Origin: Lachnospiraceae bacterium | Lineage (GTDB): Bacteria > Bacillota > Clostridia > Lachnospirales > Lachnospiraceae | Length of the DNA stretch: 64,000 nt | Direction: 5' to 3' | Assembly (NCBI GenBank): GCA_015057635.1 | Contig: SVEB01000068.1 | Coordinates: 1-64,000 of the forward strand | In this document: in pieces, positions 35,374-45,335 of the stretch | How positions within the stretch are numbered: the stretch's first letter is position 1 | Layout of the letters: every line of letters begins with the position of its first letter | Made by a program: the position numbers and the translations under genes | Notes under the pieces: model-generated | Database searches by the model: none | Told to the model about the DNA's origin: nothing | Seen by the model: the letters and a program-made list of their open reading frames with translations, nothing else

Positions 35374-36039
35374 ATGGGCATGATACATTTTATAAGAGAA
35401 GAAATGCAGATTATAAAAGAGCGAGATCCTGCTATCAAATCCTCAGCGGAAGTATTCTTATATCCAAGTTTTAAAGCGATTGTAAGACATCGGATTGCAC
35501 ACCGCTTATATTTAAAGAAGCATTATTTTCTGGCAAGATGGTATTCTCAGAGAACTGTAAGAAAGACAGGAATCGAGATCCATCCGGGTGCTACGATCGG
35601 AAAAGGGTTATTTATCGATCATGGCCATGGCGTCGTAATCGGAGAGACTGCAATTATTGGTGACAACGTAACCCTCTATCAGGGCGTTACGCTTGGCGGA
35701 ACCGGAAAAGAGCAGGGCAAGCGTCATCCGACTATTGGGGATAATGTTATGATCAGCGCAGGCGCAAAGGTACTAGGATCGTTTACCGTTGGAGAAAATT
35801 CTAAGATAGGAGCCGGATCGGTCGTATTGTCCGAAGTTCCGCCAAATTCCACTGTAGTAGGTGTCCCAGGAAGAGTGGTGAAACGACATAATGTGAAGAT
35901 GCCAAGGGAATCCATGGATCATGTACATCTTCCGGATCCGGTACAGACAGATTTGACAAGGCTGGAGAAGGAAAACGAGGAATTAAAGCAGGAAGTTGCA
36001 GCTTTAAGAAGCAGGTTAAAAGAAATGGAACAAAAATAA
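35374..36039 (+). CDS. cysE: Serine O-acetyltransferase
   Basis: 221 residues. N-terminal helical region (FIREEMQIIKERDPAIKS) then a left-handed beta-helix of hexapeptide repeats from about residue 65 (GIEIHPGATIGKGLFIDHGHGVVIGE). It acetylates serine for cysteine synthesis, feeding the CysK at 2827. After the usual end there is a coiled-coil tail of about 28 residues (LTRLEKENEELKQEVAALR) that could hold subunits together. First gene of a Cys T-box operon with cysS and mrnC. Confidence 0.95.
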   Translation: MGMIHFIREEMQIIKERDPAIKSSAEVFLYPSFKAIVRHRIAHRLYLKKHYFLARWYSQRTVRKTGIEIHPGATIGKGLFIDHGHGVVIGETAIIGDNVTLYQGVTLGGTGKEQGKRHPTIGDNVMISAGAKVLGSFTVGENSKIGAGSVVLSEVPPNSTVVGVPGRVVKRHNVKMPRESMDHVHLPDPVQTDLTRLEKENEELKQEVAALRSRLKEMEQK

Positions 36040-36069
36040 ACATTTATGGAATAAGAAAGGAAAACAGAC

Positions 36070-37482
36070 ATGAAAATTTATAACACACTTTCTAAGATGA
36101 AAGAAGAATTCGTGCCATTAGAAGAAGGCAAAGTAAAAATGTATGTATGCGGACCTACCGTATATAATTACATCCATATCGGAAATGCAAGACCAATCGT
36201 TGTATTCGATACCGTGAGACGTTACCTTATTTCAAAAGGATATGACGTACAGTTCGTATCCAACTTTACAGACGTAGATGATAAGATCATCAAAAAGGCA
36301 AATGAAGAAGGCGTGACATCAAAGGAAATCTCCGAACGTTACATCAAGGAGTTTGAAAAGGATACAAAAGGCCTTAATATTCTTCCGGCGACCAAGCATC
36401 CAAAGGCAACCGAAGAAATCGATGGCATGATTGAAATGATCGAAGAATTAATCAAAAAAGGTCATGCATATGAAAAGAACGGTACCGTATACTTCAGAAC
36501 AAGAAGTTTCCCAGAGTACGGTAAATTAAGTAAGAAGAATATCGATGACTTAGAAGCCGGTGCAAGAATCTCCGTTTCTGATGAAAAAGAAGATCCAATG
36601 GATTTCGTATTATGGAAGCCGAAAAAAGAAGGCGAACCTGCATGGGTTTCTCCATGGTGTGAAGGACGCCCGGGCTGGCATATTGAATGCTCCGTTATGA
36701 GCAAGAAATACCTTGGGGAACAGATCGATATTCATGCCGGCGGTGAAGATTTAGTATTCCCTCACCATGAGAATGAAATCGCACAGACAGAATGCTGCAC
36801 AGACAAACAGTTTGCAAAATATTGGATGCATAATGCATTCTTAAACGTAGATAACAAGAAGATGTCCAAATCGGTAGGAAACTTCTTCACTGTAAGAGAA
36901 ATCAGCGAAGAATTTGATTTATCTGTATTACGTTTCTTCTTATTAAGCGTGCATTACAGAAGTCCAATCAACTTCAGCCGTGAAATTATGGAAGCAAGCA
37001 AGAATGGCTTAGAGCGTATTCAGACAGCAGTGGAGCAGTTAAAGTTCTTAATCAATGTTAAGAAACAGGATGGCGGTGCAGAAACTGTCATGACAGAAGA
37101 AGAGAAAGAAATCGTAAAAGAGTTCGAAGTTCTTCATCAGAAATTTGAAACGGTAATGGATGATGATTTCAACACAGCAGATGCCATCACAGCAATCTTT
37201 GAAATGGTTAAGATCGCAAATACAAAGCTTTCTGCCGCAAACAGCACTGATATGTTACAGGCAGCATTAGATCATATTACAATCCTTGCAGATATCTTAG
37301 GCATCGTAACAGAGAAGAAAGAAGAAATCTTAGATGAAGAAGTAGAAAAACTCATTGCAGACCGTCAGGCAGCAAGAAAGAACAAAGACTTTGCGTTAGC
37401 GGATGAAATTCGTAACAAATTATTAGATATGGGTATTGTATTAGAAGATACAAGAGAAGGTGTAAAATGGAAGAGAGCTTAG
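36070..37482 (+). CDS. cysS: Cysteinyl-tRNA synthetase
   Basis: 470 residues, class I. HIGN at 36-39 follows the zinc cysteine in YVCGPTVYN; KMSKS is at 264-268. Zinc ligands WHIECS and HHENEIAQ are visible. The C-terminal DALR region and EGVKWKRA end are normal. AAGAAAGGAAAA precedes the ATG, 30 bases after cysE. It overlaps mrnC by 16 bases. Confidence 0.97.
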   Translation: MKIYNTLSKMKEEFVPLEEGKVKMYVCGPTVYNYIHIGNARPIVVFDTVRRYLISKGYDVQFVSNFTDVDDKIIKKANEEGVTSKEISERYIKEFEKDTKGLNILPATKHPKATEEIDGMIEMIEELIKKGHAYEKNGTVYFRTRSFPEYGKLSKKNIDDLEAGARISVSDEKEDPMDFVLWKPKKEGEPAWVSPWCEGRPGWHIECSVMSKKYLGEQIDIHAGGEDLVFPHHENEIAQTECCTDKQFAKYWMHNAFLNVDNKKMSKSVGNFFTVREISEEFDLSVLRFFLLSVHYRSPINFSREIMEASKNGLERIQTAVEQLKFLINVKKQDGGAETVMTEEEKEIVKEFEVLHQKFETVMDDDFNTADAITAIFEMVKIANTKLSAANSTDMLQAALDHITILADILGIVTEKKEEILDEEVEKLIADRQAARKNKDFALADEIRNKLLDMGIVLEDTREGVKWKRA

Positions 37483-37904
37483 TAACATTAGTGCGCAGCA
37501 CATTTGAACTTCCGGATACGGATATTCGAACTTATTCCCCATTAACCCTTGCTTATATCGGGGACAGCATCTATGACCTGATCATCCGTACCATGCTTGT
37601 GGAAAAAGGAAATGCAGTTGTCAATAAGCTCCACCAGAGAGCAAGCAAGCTTGTAAAAGCGCCGACTCAGAAAGATATGTTTTTTGCTGTAGAAAGTATG
37701 CTTACTGAAGAAGAGATGGCCGTATTCAAGCGCGGCAGAAATGCCAAATCTTTTACAAGCGCCAAAAACGCTTCCATCTCTGAATACCGCAATGCCACCG
37801 GTTTCGAAGCCCTCATCGGTTACCTCTATCTGACTAACCGTATGGACCGTATCTTAGAACTCGTAAAACACGGTCTTGTTGAGCTAAAACTAATTGAAGT
37901 ATAG
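37467..37904 (+). CDS. mrnC: Mini-ribonuclease III
   Basis: 145 residues: an RNase III catalytic domain alone, without the double-stranded RNA-binding domain, as in MrnC. Signature LAYIGDSIYDLIIRT, and the second acidic site in RNATGFEALIGYLYL. MrnC matures the ends of 23S rRNA by cutting a double-stranded stem. It starts inside cysS, the common Firmicute order cysS-mrnC-rlmB, so it is probably translationally coupled. Confidence 0.95.
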   Translation: MEESLVTLVRSTFELPDTDIRTYSPLTLAYIGDSIYDLIIRTMLVEKGNAVVNKLHQRASKLVKAPTQKDMFFAVESMLTEEEMAVFKRGRNAKSFTSAKNASISEYRNATGFEALIGYLYLTNRMDRILELVKHGLVELKLIEV

Positions 37905-37907
37905 AAT

Positions 37908-38040
37908 AAAAAACGAATGGATTCTTTAACTATTAGACAGCATTTCCCGGTCTGATAGCGGAAGAATCCATTGCTTTTTGTCCGCTTATGCGTCCGAACA
38001 TTCGGGAAATGGAATGCCCCAGGGGCCGTGCTCTCTTCCT
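37908..38040 (-). repeat. Long hairpin element, copy 5 (one outer arm missing)
   Basis: Directly behind the mrnC stop. On the plus strand it has inner arms AACGAATGGATTCTT and its partner, a centre with CTATTAGACAG and CTGATAG, and then box A in reverse (37977-38002, contains GTCCGCTTATGCGTCCGAAC) and one outer arm (38003-38040). The matching box A' and outer arm are absent on the other side, where mrnC ends. The remaining 74-base inner hairpin with TTTTTG may still act as a terminator. Confidence 0.85.
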
Positions 38041-38085
38041 GAGACAGTCCCATTATCGTAATATGCCTATTTTTCTAAAAAATGC

Positions 38086-38115
38086 TTGCCAATATGCCGG
38101 TAGAATGGATATACT
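38086..38115 (+). promoter_or_regulatory. Possible promoter of rlmB
   Basis: TTGCCA (38086-38091) and TATACT (38110-38115), 18 bases apart, about 95 bases before the start. Confidence 0.5.
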
Positions 38116-38209
38116 GAATATTAGGCAGAAAATGTGAAGTCATGCGGGCATAATGCCACATCAGACAGGGCAAAATGAATGCAAGGAAAGGTAACGAGAA
38201 AGGTTATAT

Positions 38210-38953
38210 ATGAGATACGAAGAATTAACAATAGAAGGAAGAAATGCCGTAATGGAAGCATTTCGCGCAGGAAAGACAATCGACCGTTTATTTATCTTAG
38301 ACGGATGTCAGGACGGACCAATTAAGTCTATCTTAAGAGAAGCCAAAAAGGGCGATACCATCATTAACTTTGTAAAGAAAGAAAGACTTGATCAGATCTC
38401 TGAAACAGGAAAGCATCAGGGTGTTATCGCGTATGCTGCAGCTTATGAATATGCGGAAGTGGAAGATATCTTAAAAGCAGCAAAAGATAAAGGTGAAGCC
38501 CCATTTATTATTATACTTGACGGAATTGAAGATCCTCATAATCTTGGTGCGATGATCCGTACTGCTAACCAGGCAGGTGCACACGGAATCATCATTCCAA
38601 AACGCCGTGCCGTAGGTCTTACTGCAACGGTAGCAAGAACAAGTGCGGGTGCGATCAATTACACACCAGTTGCAAAGGTAACAAACATAGTAGCAACCAT
38701 GGAGGAATTAAAGAAAGAAGGCCTCTGGTTCGTATGTGCAGATTTAGATGGAGAAGTGATGTATCGTCAGAATTTGACTGGTCCAATCGGCTTAGTAATC
38801 GGTGCAGAAGGGGAAGGCGTATCCCGTCTTGTAAAGGAACACTGTGACTTTACCGCTAAGATTCCTATGTCCGGCGATATTGATTCCTTAAATGCATCCG
38901 TTGCAATGGGAATTCTCTCTTATGAAATCGTAAGACAGAGAAACTTCAAGTAG
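38210..38953 (+). CDS. rlmB: 23S rRNA 2'-O-ribose methyltransferase of the RlmB/TrmH (SPOUT) family
   Basis: 247 residues. N-terminal substrate-binding region (TIEGRNAVMEAFRAGKTIDRLFI) then the knotted SPOUT domain with its three motifs: DPHNLGAMIRTANQAG, VIGAEGEGVSR, and IPMSGDIDSLNASVAMGI. It methylates a ribose in 23S rRNA (G2251 in E. coli). GAAAGG precedes the ATG. Follows cysS-mrnC as in many Firmicutes, but separated by element copy 5. Confidence 0.94.
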   Translation: MRYEELTIEGRNAVMEAFRAGKTIDRLFILDGCQDGPIKSILREAKKGDTIINFVKKERLDQISETGKHQGVIAYAAAYEYAEVEDILKAAKDKGEAPFIIILDGIEDPHNLGAMIRTANQAGAHGIIIPKRRAVGLTATVARTSAGAINYTPVAKVTNIVATMEELKKEGLWFVCADLDGEVMYRQNLTGPIGLVIGAEGEGVSRLVKEHCDFTAKIPMSGDIDSLNASVAMGILSYEIVRQRNFK

Positions 38954-39049
38954 GATTTACAGGTGAGTAACAGGAGGCGAAGTCATATAAGGCTTCGTCT
39001 TTCGCTTTCACCTGGAAGAAAGAATACATGATACATAGGAGGTATGCAT

Positions 39050-39679
39050 ATGGAGGAAAGACAGTATGAGACCTGCAGCGATGAGGAAATCATCAGACTG
39101 ATCCGGAAAGATGACAGGATGGCAATGGATTATCTGATCGGAAAGTATAAGAATCTGGTTCGAAAAAAGGCCAAAGCACTGTTTTTAATCGGCGGGGACC
39201 GGGATGATCTGATTCAAGAAGGCATGATCGGGCTTTACAAGGCAATCCGTGATTATCAAAAAGAAAAAGAGGCATCCTTTATGACATTTGCGGACCTGTG
39301 CGTATCCAGGCAGATGTATACCGCGATCAAGAATTCTAATACAAAGAAGAATCAGCCGCTTAATAACTATATCTCCATCGACAGTTCCAGTTATGGGGAA
39401 GAATCGGAGCAGTCTGAGGCGCTACGCTTTGTGGAGACCATCGCGCATGCAAGAAATATGAATCCGGAAGAGCTTTTTATTGATAAAGAGAATACAAGCA
39501 ATTTAGAAGAAGCTTTAATGGGACGTTTAAGTGAGTTTGAAAAGGATATTCTTACATTGTATCTGCAGGATTACAGCTACGGAAGAATTGCAGAGATTTT
39601 AAAGAAAGAGCCGAAGGCGATTGATAATGCGCTGCAGAGAATCAAGAGGAAGTTAAACCAGGTATTAAAAGAAAGCTGA
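39050..39679 (+). CDS. sigH: RNA polymerase sigma factor, SigH (Spo0H)-like
   Basis: 209 residues from the ATG at 39050; AGGAGG is 7 bases upstream, and a preceding ATG at 39044 is too close to it. Region 2 reads AMDYLIGKYKNLVRKKAKAL, GGDRDDLIQEGMIGLYKAI and FADLCVSRQMYTAIKNSNTKKNQPLN; region 4 reads LSEFEKDILTLYLQDYSYGRIAEIL. These match the sigma-70 group containing SigH, which in Bacillus and Clostridium drives early sporulation genes. The rlmB-sigH order is also usual in Firmicutes. Confidence 0.93.
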   Translation: MEERQYETCSDEEIIRLIRKDDRMAMDYLIGKYKNLVRKKAKALFLIGGDRDDLIQEGMIGLYKAIRDYQKEKEASFMTFADLCVSRQMYTAIKNSNTKKNQPLNNYISIDSSSYGEESEQSEALRFVETIAHARNMNPEELFIDKENTSNLEEALMGRLSEFEKDILTLYLQDYSYGRIAEILKKEPKAIDNALQRIKRKLNQVLKES

Positions 39680-39739
39680 TGAATTACTGTACTAATCGTC
39701 GAAAAATTTAAAAAATATAAAAATATTAAGAAATACTAT

Positions 39740-39768
39740 TGCAAAAAAAATAATCCTGTGGTATTATA
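39740..39768 (+). promoter_or_regulatory. Promoter of tRNA-Thr
   Basis: TTGCAA (39740-39745) and TATTAT (39763-39768), 17 bases apart, 32 bases before the tRNA. Confidence 0.8.
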
Positions 39769-39800
39769 TAACACGTACCAATCGTCTTAGTAAAGACAAT

Positions 39801-39872
39801 GCTGATGTGGCTCAGAGGTAGAGCACTTCCTTGGTAAGGAAGGGGTCACGGGTTCAATTCCCGTCATCAGCT
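39801..39872 (+). tRNA. tRNA-Thr (anticodon GGT)
   Basis: 72 bases. Acceptor GCTGATG pairs with CATCAGC, discriminator T. Anticodon stem CTTCC/GGAAG with loop TTGGTAA. T arm GGGTTCAATTCCC. This GGT anticodon reads ACC, the specifier seen in the thrS T-box. No encoded CCA. Confidence 0.96.
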
Positions 39873-39880
39873 TCAGTTGA

Positions 39881-39917
39881 AAGGCTGCAAATCAATTTTG
39901 ATTTGCAGCCTTTTTGT
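39881..39917 (+). terminator. Terminator of tRNA-Thr
   Basis: AAGGCTGCAAATCA-ATTT-TGATTTGCAGCC followed by T5, a 14-bp stem. Confidence 0.9.
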
Positions 39918-40071
39918 CGTATAAACTAAATAATTGGATTATGCATTCAGACAGTGCTAGTTGCAAGAAAGTCAGAGGTATTCCTGCATACTTACAACCT
40001 ATGCAGAGGAATAAAAAACTACAGGGAATAAGTTCTAATTTTGTAATATTGTAAAAAAACAATAAAAAGGG

Positions 40072-40099
40072 TAAACAAAGTGCCTGATAAAGCCGATAT
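40072..40099 (+). promoter_or_regulatory. Sigma-D (FliA/sigma-28) type promoter
   Basis: TAAA (40072-40075), a 16-base spacer, then GCCGATAT (40092-40099), one base off the motility consensus GCCGATAA. It precedes a lipoprotein-chemoreceptor pair, which fits flagellar-class control. The leader from about 40106 to 40236 has CCTCAT...ATGAGG ends of a hairpin but no riboswitch that I can name. Confidence 0.75.
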
Positions 40100-40236
40100 A
40101 ATAATTATCGTATAAGGCAAGAGGGAAACGGAGGACCTTTTTACTTTAGTGATGCAACCTCATAAAGTGCAACTATTGGTATGTTTTACTAACAATGAGG
40201 GACATATGGTTGTGAATTTAACAAAGGAGAAAAATT

Positions 40237-40803
40237 ATGAAAAAGAAGGAACTGATTTTCATGGCAATGGCACTCATGCTGTTGACCGCATGTGGTAAAT
40301 CAGAAGGAGAACAGCAGGTAACTGCCAACTACACCGTCAACATTGATGGAGAACGTACTTACATAAGTGATGATGACGAGCAGGTTGTAGCGGCAAAGGA
40401 AACAGCAATGGGATATCTTACAAATTATGCGAATAAGGATTATACCAAGCAGGGGAATATGGAGATTCTTCCTTATTTAGCAGATAAACTGCGGACGACT
40501 TATGAGCAAAAAAATACAGTAGGAGTCAATCAGGAATCCATTCGTAATTACGAGCTAATTGAAAAGATGGAATCTTATGAAATTTCCTATGTTCAGATGT
40601 ATACGCTTTATGGCCAGCCAGCAGCGGACATTTTCTTAAGCTACACTGTTCAGATTGAGACTGCTACAGAGGCATATCTTTCTTCCTTGGGCATGAGTGC
40701 AGGTGATCGTTATAAAAGAACACTTACGTTAAAGCTTGAAGATACAGAAGAGGGGTGGAAAATCAATAAGGCATCGTTAGGAGCAAGGGAGGTAATTAAG
40801 TAA
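40237..40803 (+). CDS. Lipoprotein of unknown function, coupled to a chemoreceptor
   Basis: 188 residues. A short signal peptide ends in the lipobox LTAC, then KSEGEQQ. The mature part (about 168 residues) alternates predicted helix and strand, with [15 protein letters not shown] and a C-terminal [24 protein letters not shown] strand pair reminiscent of NTF2-like lipoproteins. I do not recognise the family. Its stop overlaps the start of the next gene by one base (TAATG), so the two products are made together; a role as an external ligand partner of that receptor is inference. Confidence 0.8.
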   Translation: MKKKELIFMAMALMLLTACGKSEGEQQVTANYTVNIDGERTYISDDDEQVVAAKETAMGYLTNYANKDYTKQGNMEILPYLADKLRTTYEQKNTVGVNQESIRNYELIEKMESYEISYVQMYTLYGQPAADIFLSYTVQIETATEAYLSSLGMSAGDRYKRTLTLKLEDTEEGWKINKASLGAREVIK

Positions 40804-42806
40804 TGGCAAAGGATAAGAAGCTGAAAGTCAGATATGGCTTGAAGGAGAAGATCATCACATTAGTTGCATTGGCTGTTATTCTATCATCTACTATTGTTTC
40901 TGCAATAGCATATTCCAGATCCAGTACAATCCTTGAAGAGAGTGCGGTAGTTTCAATGGATGATTCTATGAATATCATTGAAACCCAGATTAGCAATCTT
41001 TTAGATTCCACCTATAACATCGCTAAGATGAGTTTAGCATCTGGTTACTTGGCAAAAGATATGGATGAGGCAGCAGAACAGGCATTATATAAATATTTTG
41101 CGGAATGGACTGAGAATTATCCGGAAATCATCAATATGATCTACAGCAGACCGGATACAATCTATATCTATCCGTTAAATCCAGCAATGAGAGAACAGGT
41201 ACCGGGGAATTCATCCTGGTTTAATGAAAGAGCAGCAGAAGAGAGTGATTATAACTGGCTTCAGCCTTATATTGATGCAGCTACAAATCAGTGGTGCATT
41301 ACGCTATACCACAAAGTGAAGGTTGATGGACAGTTTATCGGCTTTATTGAAATCGACGTATCCCTTGCTCATATTGAAGAAATGATTCAGTCAATCACAT
41401 TAGGGGAAACCGGATATCTCATGATCTCCGATTTTGATGGTATTGTAGGAATTCATCAGAATAAAGATCTGCTGAATAAAGATATTCCGGATGAAGAGCT
41501 TCGTCAGTTTGTAAGTAACAATACAGAAGGAACATTAAGTTATCAGTCTGTAAACGAAAGGAAGTTCGTTGTATTAGATACCTTGGATACTGCGATTCAG
41601 TGGAAAATGGTCGGTATTGTGCCTGAGGAGGAAGTAAAGAGTCAGAGCAAAGCCCTGTTGGGGAAGATTATGACCGTTACCATTGGAATTGTTATCATAT
41701 GTATTATTGCAGCAATTCTGATTGCAAGTCGTATTACAAAAGAAATCAATCGATTCATGCTACACCTTGAGGCGATGGGAGCTGGTGATTTAAAGGGACA
41801 GCTAGACATTCATTCAAAAGATGAGATTGGCGTTATGGGCCATATCCTAAATAAAATGACGGAACAGTTAGGCAGCCTGATCGGAGGGGGTAAAAAGCAT
41901 TCTTCCGATATGTTAGATCATTTTACAGAGTTAAGCCGCATGTCCGCAAGTTGTTTAGAAGCAACCAGTGAGATTGCGGTTACGATTGATCATGTGGCAG
42001 AAGGTGCACAGGTTCAGAGTACAGAAGTGGAATCCATGGTGACGAATTTCGGTGAGTTATCCGATTCGATGCAGGAAATTTCAGATTCTATTGCTGAAAT
42101 CGGACAACAGTTTGTAGTAACACAGGAGGTACAGAAAGAAAGTCTTAAGATTGTTGACCAGCTTATGGAGACAACAAAAGAGACAAGCCGTACCAATGAA
42201 GAAGTAAAGAATGCGATTTATGATATTGATCACAGTTCCAGTGAAATCGATATGATCGTAAAGACCATTACAGAGATTGCAGAACAGACCAATCTTTTAT
42301 CCTTAAATGCAAGTATTGAAGCGGCAAGAGCGGGTGAGATGGGCCGAGGTTTCGTAGTAGTAGCAGAAGAAGTGCGTAAGTTAGCGGATGAAACAGCGAG
42401 ATTCACAGACGAAATCAAAGTGATCATCGATAAGATGAAATCCCAGACAAAGCAGGCTGTTAAGCAGGTAGAAGATGCGAAGAGCGTTATGGGAGAACAG
42501 GTTGAGACTGCGAAGAAGACAAGAGATTCCTTTACAAACTTAGAAGGCGCGATCCACAGCTTAGAACAGAAAGTGGAACGTATCGGAACAGCGAATAAGG
42601 AAATGATTGCAGTAAGACAGAATATGGATGCCATTACCGCAAGCCTTGCAGAAAAGGCAGAAGAGAATATGGCAGCAACCGAACAGATGAATGCGGTAAC
42701 AGAAGAACAGTTAGCAATCTTTAGTCAGGTAAATACTATGATTACAGAGCTTTCTACTTATGCAAAAGAATTAAATAATGAAATGAACGTATTTATTACG
42801 GATTAA
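40803..42806 (+). CDS. Methyl-accepting chemotaxis protein with Cache-type sensor
   Basis: 667 residues. First membrane helix near 16-38 ([19 protein letters not shown]), an extracellular Cache-like sensor of about 245 residues (contains [19 protein letters not shown] and [15 protein letters not shown]), second helix [18 protein letters not shown], a HAMP region, then the signalling domain with hairpin tip [20 protein letters not shown] and [14 protein letters not shown]. Binds an unknown small molecule and controls CheA. Transcribed from the sigma-D type promoter with the lipoprotein before it. Confidence 0.95.
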   Translation: MAKDKKLKVRYGLKEKIITLVALAVILSSTIVSAIAYSRSSTILEESAVVSMDDSMNIIETQISNLLDSTYNIAKMSLASGYLAKDMDEAAEQALYKYFAEWTENYPEIINMIYSRPDTIYIYPLNPAMREQVPGNSSWFNERAAEESDYNWLQPYIDAATNQWCITLYHKVKVDGQFIGFIEIDVSLAHIEEMIQSITLGETGYLMISDFDGIVGIHQNKDLLNKDIPDEELRQFVSNNTEGTLSYQSVNERKFVVLDTLDTAIQWKMVGIVPEEEVKSQSKALLGKIMTVTIGIVIICIIAAILIASRITKEINRFMLHLEAMGAGDLKGQLDIHSKDEIGVMGHILNKMTEQLGSLIGGGKKHSSDMLDHFTELSRMSASCLEATSEIAVTIDHVAEGAQVQSTEVESMVTNFGELSDSMQEISDSIAEIGQQFVVTQEVQKESLKIVDQLMETTKETSRTNEEVKNAIYDIDHSSSEIDMIVKTITEIAEQTNLLSLNASIEAARAGEMGRGFVVVAEEVRKLADETARFTDEIKVIIDKMKSQTKQAVKQVEDAKSVMGEQVETAKKTRDSFTNLEGAIHSLEQKVERIGTANKEMIAVRQNMDAITASLAEKAEENMAATEQMNAVTEEQLAIFSQVNTMITELSTYAKELNNEMNVFITD

Positions 42807-42815
42807 TGAAGAAAA

Positions 42816-42857
42816 GAAACCGTCATATGGATTTGCTCCATATGACGGTTTCTTTTT
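42816..42857. terminator. Bidirectional terminator between the two chemoreceptor genes
   Basis: GAAACCGTCATATGGA pairs with TCCATATGACGGTTTC, flanked by A-rich and T-rich tracts, between convergent genes. Confidence 0.9.
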
Positions 42858-42890
42858 CGGTAGAAAAATGCTATTCGGTATGCTTTGGGT

Positions 42891-44900
42891 TTAAAGTTTA
42901 AACTGTTCGATCTTTTCTGCGATTTCTTTTGAAAGATCCGTAAGGGTGGAAGCCATATGGCTTACTTCATTAGCTGATGCAGTACTTTCTTCAATAGAAG
43001 CAGCAATTTCCTGTGTGGAAGCAGTTACTTCTTCTGCAACGGCAGTTACACTTTCCATCTTTTCAATGATATCTTTTTTGTTTGCTTCAATTGTGGAAGC
43101 GCTATCGGTAACTTTATTTAAGTCATCGCTCATTACATTTAAGTTTGATACGATCTCCTGATAACGGCCCATTGTTTCATTAATGTCACTTAACTGGTTT
43201 GTCATCTCGATATTCATAGAATCTGTGCTTCTCATCATAGAAGATGCTTCTGCGGAGATTTCTGTTACCAGCTCGTTGATGTTTTCAGAGGAGATCTTAA
43301 CCTGTTCGGCTAATTTACGGATCTCATCAGCTACTACTGCAAAGCCTTTTCCAGCTTCGCCGGCACGTGCTGCTTCGATAGAAGCATTTAATGCTAACAG
43401 ATTGGTCTGTTCTGCGATCTGATTGATTAAGCTTGTAATATCATTTACTTTTAAGATATGGCTGTTTAGAGTATCCATCTTTTCAGAGAAATCCTTAAAT
43501 ACATATCCTGTGTTATCCACAGATTTGATTAAAGAGTTTGCTTTTTCGCTTCCGGCAATTACGATATTATTAACGGCTTTTGTTTTCTCGTTGATGGCTT
43601 TGATGGCTTTCATAATATCGACTACCTGTGCACCGAACTCATCTACGATCCGAGAGATCTCAACCATATCAGAAGACTGTGTTTCTACCCCGTAAGACAT
43701 CTGACCAGTTGACTCGGAGATGTTGTTGGAAACACCCATAAGGGATGTAGATACGCGGTCCAGTTCAAGCGCCTGAGATTGGATCAGATCGGAACTTACT
43801 TTTACGGAACCGATCATGGAGCCGAGTTCCTGCTTCATATGGTCTAACTGACGGGCTGTATCACCAAGTTCATCGTTTAGATTTAAGAGTCTGCTGTCAA
43901 GTTCGGTTGTAAAGTCGCCTTTTGCAAAAATAGAAATATGCTTTGCTAAAAGCTCAATGCCGCGGCTGATAAAGCTTGAGAAGATGAAAGCAAAACCGAT
44001 AGATAAAATAATAATCCCGGCAGCTGTAACTATCATATAATTTACCATCATGTGTAACGGATGCATAATCTCTTCTTTTGATACGATGCTGGCAAGGGAC
44101 CATCCGGTCAGAGAGATAGGAGCATAACTTAGGTATTCTTCACTATCGCTAAATTCATTATAAAACTCAGTGAAACCAGTCTCTCCGGCGATCATTTTTT
44201 CATATATTTTAGCCAACTCTTCGGAACCAGCATATCCATCTTCCGCATTTTCATCTGCTTTTAATGGATTTTGATTAAGAGCTAAAAGTTCCTTGTCTGT
44301 ATGAGCGGCAAGATCACCTTTATTTGTGATGATAAAGAAGTCATATCCAAATCCTTCAATTATATCGGTAAAGTTCTGGACAGTCTGTACACCAAGCACA
44401 ACGCCAGTGATTTTTCCATTATATGTAACAGGAACACCCATTGTTAAGATTGTCACACCTTCTATGGTGTTAGGATTTGTAATATAGTTGATTCCCTGCT
44501 TGGCATATTCATAGTCAAGAGAACCTGTAATATTTACTTCACGTCCGTTTACTCCATAGCAGTCACCATCTAATGTAACATAAGCTAAGTCAAACAGATT
44601 GGATTCTTTATATTGTTCTAAAAGAATAGCTACTTTCTCCTGAATGCTGTAGGATGGATCGGCTACTTCGGTAAGACGTGCATAGATTTCTAAACGATTA
44701 ATATCTGCATTTAATTGAGACTGCACCATCTGAGAAAGATTGACTGCTCGTTCTTTCATATTATCTTCTGCGGCTTTATTTAACATGTATCTTCCTACTA
44801 AAGTAGAAACAACAGAAGTTAGGATGCAGATTATTACTGCTATGGTTCCAAAAGATAGTAACATTTTGGAACGAATACTTACTTTTTTCTTTTTGTTCAT
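42891..44900 (-). CDS. Methyl-accepting chemotaxis protein with dCache sensor
   Basis: 669 residues from [23 protein letters not shown] is about 8 bases upstream, and the longer frame to 44933 has none. First helix near 14-37, a Cache sensor with [23 protein letters not shown] and [11 protein letters not shown], second helix [23 protein letters not shown], then [37 protein letters not shown]. Convergent to the other receptor and served by a sigma-A-like promoter rather than a sigma-D one. Confidence 0.95.
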   Translation of the reverse strand: MNKKKKVSIRSKMLLSFGTIAVIICILTSVVSTLVGRYMLNKAAEDNMKERAVNLSQMVQSQLNADINRLEIYARLTEVADPSYSIQEKVAILLEQYKESNLFDLAYVTLDGDCYGVNGREVNITGSLDYEYAKQGINYITNPNTIEGVTILTMGVPVTYNGKITGVVLGVQTVQNFTDIIEGFGYDFFIITNKGDLAAHTDKELLALNQNPLKADENAEDGYAGSEELAKIYEKMIAGETGFTEFYNEFSDSEEYLSYAPISLTGWSLASIVSKEEIMHPLHMMVNYMIVTAAGIIILSIGFAFIFSSFISRGIELLAKHISIFAKGDFTTELDSRLLNLNDELGDTARQLDHMKQELGSMIGSVKVSSDLIQSQALELDRVSTSLMGVSNNISESTGQMSYGVETQSSDMVEISRIVDEFGAQVVDIMKAIKAINEKTKAVNNIVIAGSEKANSLIKSVDNTGYVFKDFSEKMDTLNSHILKVNDITSLINQIAEQTNLLALNASIEAARAGEAGKGFAVVADEIRKLAEQVKISSENINELVTEISAEASSMMRSTDSMNIEMTNQLSDINETMGRYQEIVSNLNVMSDDLNKVTDSASTIEANKKDIIEKMESVTAVAEEVTASTQEIAASIEESTASANEVSHMASTLTDLSKEIAEKIEQFKL

Positions 44901-44923
44901 ACAAAACCTCCTAGTATAATGTG

Positions 44924-44952
44924 AGTTTAGCATAGGAAAAAGTCATTTTCAA
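44924..44952 (-). promoter_or_regulatory. Sigma-A type promoter of the minus-strand chemoreceptor gene
   Basis: On the minus strand, TTGAAA (44947-44952) and TAAACT (44924-44929) are 17 bases apart, with TATG directly before the -10. No sigma-D motif is seen. Confidence 0.6.
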
Positions 44953-45106
44953 CAATATTCTACATTTTATTTATTTTTTGGAAGATATGTATAAAAAAGT
45001 AACATTAAGTGCGTGTAAAATGTTTAAAAAAATAGCCGAAATAAGGAAAAATAGGGGATAGGACAAGGCGACATCAGGATATTCCTTGGATGGAATCATT
45101 TACAGA

Positions 45107-45135
45107 TTGCAAATATCGACAAATATCGCTAAAAT
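45107..45135 (+). promoter_or_regulatory. Promoter of the zinc-ribbon miniprotein gene
   Basis: TTGCAA (45107-45112) and TAAAAT (45130-45135), 17 bases apart, 26 bases before the start. ATATCG occurs twice in the spacer. Confidence 0.65.
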
Positions 45136-45161
45136 AAGTAATATATTAAGGAGGTAGCGAT

Positions 45162-45314
45162 ATGAATCCAATTTTTATTCCAAACCTTTGCCATAAGTGT
45201 GAAAATGAAACAGAACTAGAAAGATATGAAGACAAATCAGCTGCAGTATATTGCAGACACTGTGATTTCCTTCTTAAGCTTACAAAAGAGGAAATCGAAT
45301 CTTTAGATAAATAA
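45162..45314 (+). CDS. Zinc-ribbon miniprotein, 50 residues
   Basis: A 50-residue protein with two CxxC pairs, CHKC at 10-13 and CRHC at 31-34, the build of a zinc ribbon. It begins MNPIFIPNLCHKC and ends EEIESLDK. AAGGAGG lies 7 bases before the ATG, a promoter precedes it and a strong bidirectional terminator follows, so this is a real short gene. Function unknown; binding of nucleic acid or protein is possible. Confidence 0.85.
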   Translation: MNPIFIPNLCHKCENETELERYEDKSAAVYCRHCDFLLKLTKEEIESLDK

Positions 45315-45335
45315 AAGAAAAATTTGGTGTTGAGC

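Noticed and set aside
40100-40236. Cyclic di-GMP riboswitch in the leader of the lipoprotein-chemoreceptor operon
   Set aside because: Short matches such as AAAGCC and GGAAACGG occur, but the ordered class I or class II core is not present.
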